Below, one piece after another: positions 1 to 11,620 of a stretch of 64,000 bases of DNA. Origin of the DNA: Hypomesus transpacificus (Eukaryota > Chordata > Actinopteri > Osmeriformes > Osmeridae); assembly GCF_021917145.1 (NCBI RefSeq), contig NC_061061.1, positions 11,881,448 through 11,945,447 on the forward strand, given 5' to 3'. The notes under the pieces were generated by a model, which saw nothing but the letters and a program-made list of their open reading frames with translations, did no database searches and was not told where the DNA came from. Each line of letters opens with the position of its first letter. Position 1 is the first letter of the stretch. The translations under genes and the position numbers were made by a program.

Positions 1-86
1 GGCGCTGGACTCAAATGATTTCACTGTGTACGTGGCGCTGCACGTATCATTTCTTTCATTTTTACATTTAACTTCTCCTGCTGCAG

Positions 87-3000
87 GCAGTGGGGTCACG
101 ACAGGATCTGTGTCTGGACTATTATCCCCGTACGATGTCATATATTACAGCGGCGTTCGTGCATACTTTAACGAGCAGTGGGAGAAAGCTGCGGAACAGT
201 TCGAGAAGTCGATATCAACACGAGAGGCACTTTTCCGAATCCGAAGGCAATGTCATGACGAATGTATAGGAGCGGGCAAAGACAGGCTGAACAAACTAGG
301 TACTGGAATTTAATAAGACTTCGATAAAGTGTGTAAGGAGAGAGCTATACGTAGACTACCCGAGTGTGTGTGGAGGGGGGTGGGTGATTTCAGGGGTCTT
401 TTCATGTGTAACTTCGCAACTATAAACGGTGTGGGTATATTTCCAGATTCGGAGGAGGGGGTTCTATGGGACTTGTGGGCACAGGACTGGGTGCAGCGGC
501 GGGCGGAGTGTGTGCGCTTCTGCCTGGGAAGATATGTTACCCCCGCAGGACAGCTTCCTGTTTCCCTGGATATTGAATATGAGTTCAGCTCCAGGAACCC
601 CTACAACTTCCTACAAGTCACCTACTATAAGGTATCACATATTCTGTACTGACCATATAAGCTTTTCGTAAAAACAAAACAAAAAATCCTCAAGGCAGGA
701 GGCGACTACCGTACTTCTGCCTGACCGTTCTTCTCATTCATTGACCTTCATCTCCTCGTTCCTGGATTCTCTCTTCATCACGCACCCCTTCCCCCCCCTC
801 CTCTTCCTCAGTTGGGGAAGATGCAGAAAGCTGCGTCTGCCGCACACACGTTCTTCGTGGCTAACCCCAGTCACCTGGAGATGAGGAACAACATTGAGAA
901 GTACAGAAGGATGGAGGGAATGACGGAGGAGGCCTTCCAGGATAGAGAGACGGAGGCTGAGAAACACTGGGTAAGAGAGAGGGGGGGGGGGGGCTTGGCC
1001 TGTTTGCTGTAGTGATCATTTCAGTGGTGTTTTGATTGTGGCATCCATCCAGCTTTAGCGTTCAGGAACCTTTTGTGTGAAGATGTTTCTGTAGGTGGTG
1101 AAATTAAGGAGGCACTCCCACATGGCCTGGGGAGCCACATTCCTTCCTGTTTCCTTTACCTTCACTCTCCTAAATCTCACTCTGATAGCCACAATTGGAA
1201 ACACACACACACACTATGTAACCTCTGCCTAGTATTCTTCTACTGGGCAATGAAATGTATATTGATACACTGTATATATGTATATATATTTGTTTTTACT
1301 CCTTCAGCTTTTTCTTCTGCATCCTTTTCTAATGTCCTCCTTTTCCTCTCCCTCTCCATCCACCACAGGTCTTCTATGACTCTGCGCTGCTCTCTGAGTC
1401 CTCGTCTGACTGGGTGCGTGCGGTGGAGAGGTGGGCGGGCTGTGTGGACCAGACCCTGAGGCAGACAGCGGAGTGCAGGGTGCAGTGCGAGGTGGCTTCT
1501 CAGCTGCTTCCGGAGAACCGAGGAGAGGATGGGGCGGAGGGAGTGTTTGAGAAGGCTGCAGGTACCAGCGGGGACGGCGAAGATGGTCAGAGAAGAAGGG
1601 CTGGTCGTGGGTTGCGATCGAGAAAAGTGACGAGGCATTTTGTGTCTTGATTGTGAAATGCTCTCTCGCGTATTGATTTCTCTCCTCCTTTTCTTCTTCT
1701 TCTTCTTCTTCTTCTTCTTCCATCCATCCAGCACTCTCTCTCTCCCTGCTGTCCTGCCAGCAGTCTTGTGTGACCCAGGTGGCGACGAGGCCAGGAAGGA
1801 TCTCAGCTCAGGAGGACTTCTTGCCCATGCAGCTGGAGCATCTACACATCGCACAGTTCAAAGGTCAGAGAGGACCAGTTCACCTCTGGGTCAGAGGAAG
1901 ATGTCATGAGATTCAATTTGTCTGTCTCGCTCACAGCTCACTTGGGGGTTTGTCCAGAATGAAACTGTGTCAAGCTAACGGCTCCTGTCTCTCTCTCTTA
2001 CTGGCATTCCCACAGCGGGGGATATCCCAGGAGCTGTGCAAACCCTTCGTTCTCTCCTCCTCTTTTACCCCTCCGACACCGACTCCCTCAGCAACCTGCA
2101 GCTCTACTATGAGACACTAGGGGGAGACACAGAGATACAGCCCTCCCGGGTAACAGTGACTCAGGGCTAACGAGGACCCAGTCCTTTTGTCTCAATAGTC
2201 TAGTCTCAATATAGTCTCTACTATTATCATGCTTCTCTCTGTATCTGAGGCTATGAAGGAGAAATGACGGGAATTTATAGGCCTTTGTGTCTTTCCTTCT
2301 GTCCGCCTGTCTGTCTCTCTGCTCACAGGAGATCTCGAGGTATGTGAGTCGCTCATTGCAAGAAAAAAAGCTCCTCTACTTTGGGATGGAAAACCTGAAC
2401 TTAAATTTCATTGACCCGGTGAGGAATAAATCTGTCTGGCTTTCTCACTGTCAAATGTTTGTTCCATAACTTTCAACGACCACATTTTCAAGTCATAACA
2501 CCACATTGACATTAATGTGGAATGAATGTTAGCTCCGTGTGTTCCATGTGTTTTTCTGAAGATTCTTCTCTTGGTTTTTCTACCCACCTGTAGGATCTGT
2601 GGACACCAGAAGAAATTGTACCCGAGTCGCTCAGGGAAACATGGAGGTAAGAGTCAAGACGTGTCCAAACTAAGCTTTTGAAATGGTTTTGGTGGATAAA
2701 TGAACAACTTCCCCGTCTTGTGTTTCCAGAGCTGAGAAACAGAAGCTGAATGAGAAAATGAAGGAGGGGGAGAAGATTTTGGAGACAGACGACAGTGGAT
2801 TTTATGCAGGTAGTTATGTCTAAAGTTTGTCATGTATTTACTTGAATTTTTAAGTTCCAGACACTGGGTGTGTACATTGCTGTACAAGTCTTTGGCACAA
2901 TAGTCCATAAAAAAAAAGAACAAATTTGAAAAAGGTTTTTAAAAAGAATCTATAAAATAATTTTTCAAAAATGCTGGGAGAAATAAGAATTAAAAAAACG

Positions 3001-4006
3001 AAAATAACGTTTGTCAACATTGCACTTTTGTGTCCTCCTTAGACTACGCTCCCTACTCACTTTTCAATGTTGTACTCTCAGGCGGGCCTGTTCCTCAGGT
3101 TGGCGTGACGATCACCATGGATGACGAGGCTTTGAACGGGACTAATCGGGTGGTACTGGATGGAGTCCTGTCTCAGAGAGAGTGTGACACAATACTCAAC
3201 CTAGCAACTGTGAGTTCATGTTGGCATTTTATTCAATTCAATGAGACGACGATGATGATGATGATGATGATGAAATGAGCTGGTTTTGTGGCTCACTGAT
3301 AGGTTGCTGCGTCAGTTGGAGATGGTTACCGGGGCAGACGTTCTCCACACACGCCTCACGAGAAGTTTGAAGGCCTGACTGTTCTCAGAGCTGTAAAAGT
3401 AAGAGAAACCCGGAAGAGAAAACCCCAAGAGGAACCTGGACTTGGACTGCAATTAAGCCTTTACTTTTACGAATCTTAGTTAATCTCTCTATTGTCTCTC
3501 CATCTTTTTCTCCCTCTCTTTTTCTACCTGTCGTCCTCCTTCTCCCCCCCCCCCCCCCCCCTCCTTCCAGTTGTCCCAGGATGGCTTGGTGAACCAGACA
3601 GACGCACGGCTGCTCCACGAGATGGGGGAGAGGGTGAGGAACCTGCTGCACTCCTACTTCCGAAGCCCTTCCGGACTATTCTTCTCCTACACACACCTGG
3701 TGTGTCGCAGCGCAATCACAGGTAACAGAGACCCTCTTAGGAACCCTCAGAGATACAGAGCCTCTCAGAGCTGTTGATAGTTCATATGTGCTTGTCAGGT
3801 ACACCCGAAGCTCAATTAGATAGATAATCGAGCAGTTGGCATAACCTGTTGGTATAGCTGTGCCGACAGTGTTTTTCTGTCTTCTCAGGGGACCAGGAAG
3901 GAAGACTGGATCTGTCTCATCCTGTCCACGTGGACAACTGTCTCCTGGAACCAGACACCAGGCAGTGCTGGAGAGAACCACCAGCGTTCACACACAGAGA
4001 CTTGAG

Positions 4007-4040
<34 letters not shown>

Positions 4041-4069
4041 ACTTGAGGTACACAGACACACGCACAAGC

Positions 4070-4100
<31 letters not shown>

Positions 4101-5228
4101 GACTTGAGGTACACACACACACACACACGCAGACACACACACGCACACACACACACACACACACAGACTTGAGGTACACACACGCACACACGCAGACACA
4201 CACATTCACATGCAGGATTAAAAGGTACATTTCCAGTGTTGGTGTGCAGGTAGAAGTAATGTTTACTTGATTTTCAGCTTGAGAGGACAGGAATGGCATT
4301 TATTTGCCCCCTGAAACTTACGCTGTCAAACAACTTGCATAAACTGTCTCGAGTAGACCTGTGCTTATTGCTGGTTCCATTGCAGTGCCGTGCTCTACCT
4401 GAACGACAATTTTGACGGAGGAGAGTTCTTCTTCACAGACAGGGATGCCAAGACTGTAACGGTCAGTTGTATTTTACCCTGAAACGCCGTTACACCATTT
4501 GAACTGAAGTCTTGTGACAACTTCAATGATGGCCATGTAAACCATAGAGTCATGTCATGGACACCCAACTGTCAAATCATGTCCTCATCAATGCCCGACG
4601 ACCCCTGACCTTTTCGCCCTCTAGGCCCGGGTGAAGCCCAGCTGTGGTCGTCTGGTCGGCTTCTCTTCGGGTCCAGTCAACCCCCACGGCGTTACCGCGG
4701 TTACCGCCGGCCGTCGATGTGCTCTGGCCCTCTGGTTCACCAAGGAGCAGCACCACAGAGACATGGTGAGGCTTATTATGGGATGTGGATCCCGTAGAAG
4801 GTTGTATCATATCATTAATAAAAGCAATATTCCGTCAGTATGACACATGAAGGAGACGGATAAGGAGCAGCATGTGATGATGATGTGTTCCCCACATGCG
4901 TAATAATTCTTAATATTGACACCATCCCCCCTCTCCCCAGAATCGCCCCTCGGGTAACACTTATGAAACCCCAGTGGTGCATGCGAAAAGCCGACAGCCA
5001 ATTGGCTGGTGAGAGCCTTCTTTCTACATCCCTCTTTCCTGTCTGCCTTCTGTCCTTTAGGAGCGAGAGGAGGCGGAGGCCGCGTGGGCCGTGGATGGAC
5101 AGAGTGGGACCAAAGAGCTGAAGGAGGAGGGAGAGCGTGCCCCCACGGCCCGGAGCAGCAGACGTCAGGGCTCCAGGGAAGGTGCCCAGGGGAGGGGCAG
5201 GGTGACCGGGGGCAAGGACGAGCTGTGA
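87..5228 (+). CDS. p3h3: Prolyl 3-hydroxylase 3, 5' end uncertain at window edge
   Basis: ER-resident 2-oxoglutarate/Fe(II) dioxygenase family that acts on collagen; in mammals P3H3 belongs to an ER complex that modifies procollagen. Sixteen exons were read: 87-299, 447-631, 812-970, 1369-1561, 1732-1863, 2016-2149, 2329-2418, 2594-2646, 2730-2809, 3043-3209, 3303-3398, 3571-3721, 3889-4006, 4386-4461, 4625-4765, 5061-5228. Phases agree throughout. The N-terminal exons carry the repeated CXXXC/TPR-like blocks of the family ([23 protein letters not shown]). The catalytic domain has the iron motif HVD ([10 protein letters not shown]), then [13 protein letters not shown] and [19 protein letters not shown] with the distal His and the 2-oxoglutarate-binding Arg. 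The protein ends GGKDEL, an ER retrieval signal. Base 87 follows a good acceptor, but the frame is open to base 2 and encodes a hydrophobic stretch, so a signal peptide read straight through is also possible. Assignment to P3H3 rests on the neighbours gnb3 and cdca3. Confidence 0.93.
4007..4205 (+). repeat. CA microsatellite carrying extra copies of an exon end and splice donor
   Basis: Immediately after the p3h3 donor at 4006/4007 the intron is a (CA)n tract. It contains three further copies of the exon tail plus donor, cttgaggtac, starting at 4042, 4103 and 4168 (the real one starts at 4001). The spacings are 41, 61 and 65 bases. Confidence 0.9.
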
Positions 5229-5565
5229 GATGGATTCATCCATCCGACGGGGGTACTCCTCTTCACACACAACCCATGCAGACCACAACCCTCCTCACTC
5301 CTCCTCCTCCGGCGAAAATACCATGAACTTCTCTATTTTTACACCAGGATTTTCGATCGCCACCTACGCAATCTCCCCCCCCCCCCCACCTCACCCCGGC
5401 TATCCTCTTCAGTGTGTCACTGTATTATGTGTGTATTTGTGGGATAGAAATGATCTCCCCTCTGTGTGTCTGTGTGAATTTCTCACTCCCACTGTGTGTG
5501 TTATTGCGTGTTGTCATAACTGGTATGTTTCGTCTGAAGGTAAAAGGGAATGGATTTTAAATGTG

Positions 5566-5571
5566 AATAAA
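5566..5571 (+). other. p3h3: Poly(A) signal of p3h3
   Basis: AATAAA lies 338 bases after the p3h3 stop codon and is the first canonical signal downstream. The 3' UTR would be about 350 bases. Confidence 0.6.
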
Positions 5572-7754
5572 TATGTGGCCCTACAACGATGTGAGTGTTT
5601 TATGGCAGACCTAAACTCCAGCGAAACCGGGAGGGAAAGAGAAAAAGAGAGGATTCTGTATGAGAGACGGGATCGTGGAGGTTCAGAAAGTGTAGCAGTC
5701 CATTAACTGATTACCTCCATACTTCTCTAACCACGTAGACAAGCTGTCGATAAACAATGGGTTAACTGATGAGTGTGTGTCGAGTGGTGGGTGAACGTTT
5801 TTGTACGTTAAAAGGCATGTACTGTGTCAAAAGCAGGAGTGCATGGAAGGAAGAGGGGGTTTGTTAGTGGGGGTGCGAGAGAGATTGAGGTACGCAGGGG
5901 TGAAAACATGGATAGAATGAGAGATTACCGTTAATCCCGCATAAATGAGTGCATTTGTTTATGACGCTTAGAAAATCTCCCATTTAGAATATGGAATAGT
6001 AATCCAGCGAGAAATCATTTAATCATTCACATCCAGCACCACACGCACGGCTGCTTGCCCTCTCACACTCTCAACCACTACTTCCCATTTTCCCTCTCCC
6101 ATTAAAACCAGCCACCCCCCCACACGCACACACACACACACACAGTTGCATTATCATGTCACAGCCAGTTAAACTGTGTATACGGCCCCTATTAACCCTC
6201 TCCCTCCGCCCCGTGTCATAACCATGATCACACCAGAGCCTGCAGAACTGGGTCACCAGGCCTGATAATGGAGGCCAGGATTTAACCTTCTTCCTTTCTC
6301 ACACTCTCCTTACAGTCCTGCTCCCTAAAACACAGCCTTAATCACTGCCTTAATCGCAGTTTAGCAAGGCGTTACATGTATATAATTCATATAGGCACAC
6401 ATACTTACACTAAGTTGTCTCAAAATGTTCTCGTTCAAGTCCAGCTGGATCTAGGTATTTTTCTACGCCGTATTATTCTTTCCCAAAACTCACCAGACGA
6501 GCAGTTTATGCCGTGCAGGCAGATACAGAAGGATAAACTTTGCATTGCAATATTGTTGTTTTTATGTGTGTGATGCTTAGTGTCAAGCAGTTTCTGAGGT
6601 AAAGAGGATGTGGGGCCTGCTAGTTATTTAAACCACATGATTAGTCTAGAACCTAGACTGTCCATGTACATCATCCACATCTTCTTTGTTCTCAAACTGA
6701 GGGATCCACTCGTTTCCCCAAGTTTTGAAAAAAAAAACAACCTCACACAGTGACATTTCCATCTTTAAACGAGAGGTTGTATGTGAATTCCCCGCGCTGT
6801 TTGTGACATGTAATCCAGCTTCCCCCCTGACTCCACTCTCCATGAGAGACTGGGCTGGAGGGTCGCTAATGGATGGGCTGAACTCTACCCCAGCAGGAAG
6901 GCGGGCAGAAGGCCCAGGCCCGCTGCCGGCCCTGCTGGTCAAAGCTGCTTCGCTCACTAGGCTCCTGCTGCTGCTGACGTGGGGAGCGGAATATGCCGTC
7001 AGTCACAGACGACCACACAAAGCCTAATAGATGTTAATCCCCTGGCCTCGCTCTCTGTCTTTCCATTCCTCTCCCTCTTTACCGCCCTCCCCCCCCTTAC
7101 CCTGTTTTTCTCACTTGCTCATTTTACTCATTTTCACTCGGTCATTCACTCACTTATTTCCTCACTCTGTCACTCACTCACTCTCCCATCTATCTCCTTT
7201 CATCCCACTGCCCTCACAAAGAGTTCAGTACAGCAACGAAATTACATCTCTGATCCATCCACAAACCTGAATTCAACTACTAAATTTAGCCTTATTCTCA
7301 ACCCTTCATTCCCAAATTATGGTTGTGTAAAGGGTCACAATCATATTTACTGGATGAACACTATTGTTCAAAGCCACCTTGCGCCATGTCTGCGGAGGGA
7401 AAGTCTGGAGAGTATTTCTCCAGTGATATCTTTTTCTCTCACTGCCCACCTTCTCCCTCCAGCCACGATCTGTTCGGTCTACCCGTGTGTGCCATTTGGA
7501 CTTTCTAAGATTAGACTATTCTCCCGTTTACAAAACACGACACCCCCTGCCTGGCAGTCAGTCACAGGCTTTTCCAGGACCATAAAAAGCCATGGCTTCA
7601 AGTCTTTTATTTACCTTTTTCTGGAGGAAAAATCGCCCCTTCCCACTCACTTTCCAATCCAGGGATTTCCATCCCTTAGTAATTTTTGTTTGGCACCCTT
7701 CTTTTAACCCTGTGGGCAGACACCGTTTGGTATACCCCCCTTCGTCAAACCTGT

Positions 7755-7845
7755 CTGTCTCTCTCTGTCTCTCTCTGTGTCTCTCTCTGTCTCTCTCTGT
7801 CTCTCTCTCTGTCTCTCTTTCCCTGTCTCTCTCTCTCTGTCCCCC
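7755..7845 (+). repeat. (CT)n / TCTG microsatellite
   Basis: Imperfect TCTCTCTG units, followed by a CCACC-rich patch. This low-complexity tract produces spurious Ser/Leu-rich frames on both strands. Confidence 0.85.
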
Positions 7846-7947
7846 TCGCTCACCCCCACCACCACCACTCTCTCTGCCCATCACAGGGTTTATCCCCTCA
7901 TCCCTGATCTCCCTTCATCCCTCCAATCCTCATCTGTTTCCCGCAGG

Positions 7948-8100
7948 AGCACTGGAGAGAGTGTGTGTCTGACAGGACCACCCCGGCCGTGGATGAGACA
8001 CGGAAAGTCTTGGACCAGAAGTGGTTGTGAACGTACCACAGCAGAGGAGAGAGACCCCTGGAAGAAGTGTGAACGCGGCCCCAGAACTCATCCGTACTTT
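7948..8100 (+). other. Candidate internal exon, possibly 5' UTR of gnb3
   Basis: The segment is preceded by a pyrimidine tract ending tttcccgcag and followed by gtgagcag, both good splice signals, giving a 153-base exon. The longest frame (starting EHWREC) stops within it and resembles no family I know. It lies between the end of p3h3 and the first coding exon of gnb3 on the same strand, so an untranslated gnb3 exon is the simplest reading. RNA evidence is needed. Confidence 0.3.
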
Positions 8101-8236
8101 GGTGAGCAGAGTCATATGTTATCAGTTATGTTTAAAATGTCAGTTGCTGTGTTTCATTCATCCTGTCGGTCGTTTGACTGATGTCTTAAACTTTCATAAA
8201 AATACGATGGAAATCATTTCCGTCCTTTAAAATGTA

Positions 8237-8274
8237 ATAGGTGTGTCTGATTGCACAAAATCAGACACACCTAT
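8237..8274. repeat. Perfect 16-bp inverted repeat, 6-base loop
   Basis: The arms are 8237-8252 and 8259-8274 (ataggtgtgtctgatt and its exact complement), with loop gcacaa. No flanking duplication or gene context explains it. Confidence 0.85.
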
Positions 8275-9076
8275 GTGGTGGCGAAGATTGGGGAGCATGC
8301 TTTTGTATTATGGTAGCAGCATGGCAGGTTTTGGCAGGGAGAAATGACAAAGATGAAATGCATGTAATTTCGTTTTATGGTATATCCCAAAGAATGTTTA
8401 CATGGGATTTATATCATGATGTTACGTGATGTTGGTATAGTAGTACTAGCATCCAGCAATGCAACTAGATTATCTTCAAAGGGTCGCATTTTCTAACATT
8501 TACATGATTATGTCATTTGTTTAAGTGTTTTTTTTTACTCAGGATAAAAAAAGCACGTGATAATGATGATCATACTGACAAACTCTCTCTCTGTGATACT
8601 CTAGAAGAAGGGGAAACTTAGTGTCTGCGGTAAAAAACTCAAAAATAATATAAAAAATATAAATATTTGTGGAGTGTCCGTTTTCAACCTAATTAAAGAA
8701 GACAACATGCACAAGAGTCCTGGGTTACATGAGCTTGTGTCTTGTCAGGTTTTGACACATATCGGTTTCTTTTTTAACGCAAAAAGGTCATTACCACAGC
8801 AAGCCAAGTGGTGTCAAATATTCCTAGGATCGGTAGTCACACTCGAGTTCATTGGCCGTGTCACACGCTTCTGTCTGTCCATCATTCTCCTCCCCTCCCC
8901 CTTCCCTCCCCCATCTGCCCCCTCCCTCGTTTTCATCCCCCCTCCCTCCCTACGACTCTTATCCAGATGCAAAGAGCAGTCAGTAATCGGATGAGAGCAG
9001 ATTTGATTCAAAAGGCTTCCCTTAAAATCTCAGCCACTAGGATTTAAACCCTCTCTCTCCTGTACTCCACCCTCAT

Positions 9077-9083
9077 ACATCTC

Positions 9084-9136
<53 letters not shown>

Positions 9137-9200
9137 TCTCACTCTCTCTCTCTCTCCCCCTCCCTCTCTCCCCCTCCCTCTCTCTCTCTTGCTCTCTTCC
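9077..9200 (+). repeat. (CT)n microsatellite
   Basis: About 120 bases of nearly pure CT with short CCC interruptions, in the intergenic region upstream of gnb3. Confidence 0.9.
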
Positions 9201-10556
9201 TCTATCTGTGTTAATGCACTTCGCCGACCACCATTAGCAGCCATTTAATCACATGGAACCAAGTCAGGCTGCCAGACACAGAGACAAAAGGCCAATGGCA
9301 CAGTAACACTCGGCTTAAGTTCTCCATATTTCAATGAAAGCAACTGAGCATGAGCGCTCCATCAGGTGTAAGGCCAGAATGTTTATTAAAGCAGGTGGTG
9401 TTGTTTTGTGTGAGGCAGGATTGGTTGTATATTATTGGCTTCCTATAGTAGTACCCATCCTTTATGGAGGGGAGAACATGGCGGTTTAACACAGCGAAAG
9501 CACAGATCAAGACAAACCACCGACAAACCACAATTGTGAGCTGATCTTTTTCTCTCATAGTCACTCCCTCTTCCTCCTCTTTTCTCTTTAAACAAATGAG
9601 AGTCAAATTAGTTTGGTCATGAGTTTTGGCACACACGGACACATTCAAATAGAGAGAGATTGCAGCAGAATCAAGTTGAATAATATCAAGAAAAGGATTC
9701 CATCTTACCATCTTTCAAGGTAAGATTAATTAAATATAATTTAACATGACTCTGTAAACAGAGTTTTAACAACTTTTTAAATGTAATTTTAACTACTGCA
9801 TTTGTGATAGTAATTGGTCAATTGCTGCGTTTTACTATAACTACATAACAAAATAAGGATGCTTATACATATGTATAAAAAAAAATAAGCTTATGAGGAT
9901 GACATAGCATTTATGACATAGTATGAATGTTATGTGGCAAACTGTAGTTTACACAATATTTGTCTTAAATTAGTTTTCCGAACACAAGGTGAGGATGGCA
10001 TAACATGATGACAGCCTGGACAGGTTAGGGTTTGCTGACAGGGTGCGGATGTGTGTCATTAACAGTTTTAAGTTAATTTGAACAGCTTGTACATTTAAGT
10101 TGCATACATTTTTATTTACTTTGTGTACTTTTGAATGACAGTGTTTTGTGAAAGTTTGTGTGTTTCTGTGTGTGTGTGGTTGTTTGACTATGGATGTGGT
10201 CCTCTGTATATACAGGCACTTGTGTGCCTGTGTGTTCAAATACCTGTGCGTGCCGGCATTTGAAGGTTTGCAAAGTAGTCGAGGGAAGTTTGAATTGCAA
10301 AACAGATGCTGCTTTGACAACAGAAGACTAAGTCACAACTGACAAGCATGCTTCATACATTCTTAATAAATGTAAAGATGCTACATCAACTGCCTTATTA
10401 TTTTCTTAATATCCATTGCCTCATTTTTTGCCATTTAATTAAAATGTTTCAATGTTACCCCTCCCTTGTCCTCTGCTCATCTGCCTGCAGGAGAATCTCT
10501 GCTCACCAGATTTCTCCTCACGTCTCCACCGGTGACAGTGCCTAACAACCGTTGCC

Positions 10557-11537
10557 ATGGGTGAAATGGAGCAACTGCGAAAGGAGGCAGACAACTTGAA
10601 AGATCAGATAACCGTCAGTTACTCAAACAACCAGTGAATCGATTGAAGGCCCACTTGATTTTTGACAGATTGTCACAGAGATCTGATCCTGAAAGAATAG
10701 CACTTACCACCTTAAGACAAAAAAAGTGTTTATGACATTGTCCATAACCTTAACATGACATGTCCTGATTTTATAAAAAAAAAGAAAATGAAAGAAAAAA
10801 TGAAAACGTGATTGTGTGTGTGTTCTCCATAGGCGGCAAGGAAGGCGGTGCAAGACACCACCCTGGAGGAGGCAGCGTCCGGCACGGCGGTGGTGAGCCG
10901 TGTGCAGCTGAAGACCAGGAAGACTCTGAGGGGACACCTGGCCAAGATCTACGCCATGCACTGGGGAGCTGAATCCACGTAAACACCCAGGCCTGATCAC
11001 TGCAAACACACGTACACACGTACACACACGTACACACACACACCCTGGAGACTCCTGTACACTCACATGTACAAACTTTCAACGAGTTCTCACAAAAAAC
11101 TCCTGAAGATGAACGGGCCTCGTCGAGATATCTCCAAGTGAACGCCATCTCACTCGAACGCTTTCGTCCCATCTTTTTCCTTTTAACAAGAAAACTGGAG
11201 CGGTCCTGTGTGAAGGAAGTCCATAAAGACAGTTTCCTGTTGACACTTTAAATAGTTGTGTGCACAGTTAGTGTGCTAATTGCTTGATTGGATTGGCGTA
11301 GAAATCTTATTGAGTGTTTTAATGGGATGAATTAGGATAAGCAACTAGAGAAGGATATCTGCTTGCCAGCAGTAGCATTACATTCTAGACTCGACACTTG
11401 TGTGACTGGAGTTGATTACCGTAGGTTTCACCAACACGCTGTCCATCTCCTCCCCTCTCTCTCACTCACTCTCTCTCACCCTCTCTCTGACTCTTTCTCA
11501 TCCTCTCTCTCTCACTCTCACTCTCTCTCTCTTTCTC

Positions 11538-11573
<36 letters not shown>

Positions 11574-11578
11574 TCTCT

Positions 11579-11620
<42 letters not shown>

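Larger units (their letters stand above)
5572..10490. other. Intergenic interval p3h3 to gnb3
   Basis: No protein family could be recognised here. The stretch holds several pyrimidine-rich blocks (around 7040-7200, 7750-7870, 8880-8950 and 9050-9200), a perfect hairpin at 8237-8274 and one segment with good splice signals at 7948-8100. It should contain the gnb3 promoter, but I could not place a start site. Confidence 0.5.

Noticed and set aside
3860-4270. Thr-His-rich open frame over the CA repeat
   Set aside because: Only the first part overlaps a real p3h3 exon, and in a different frame; the rest is microsatellite.
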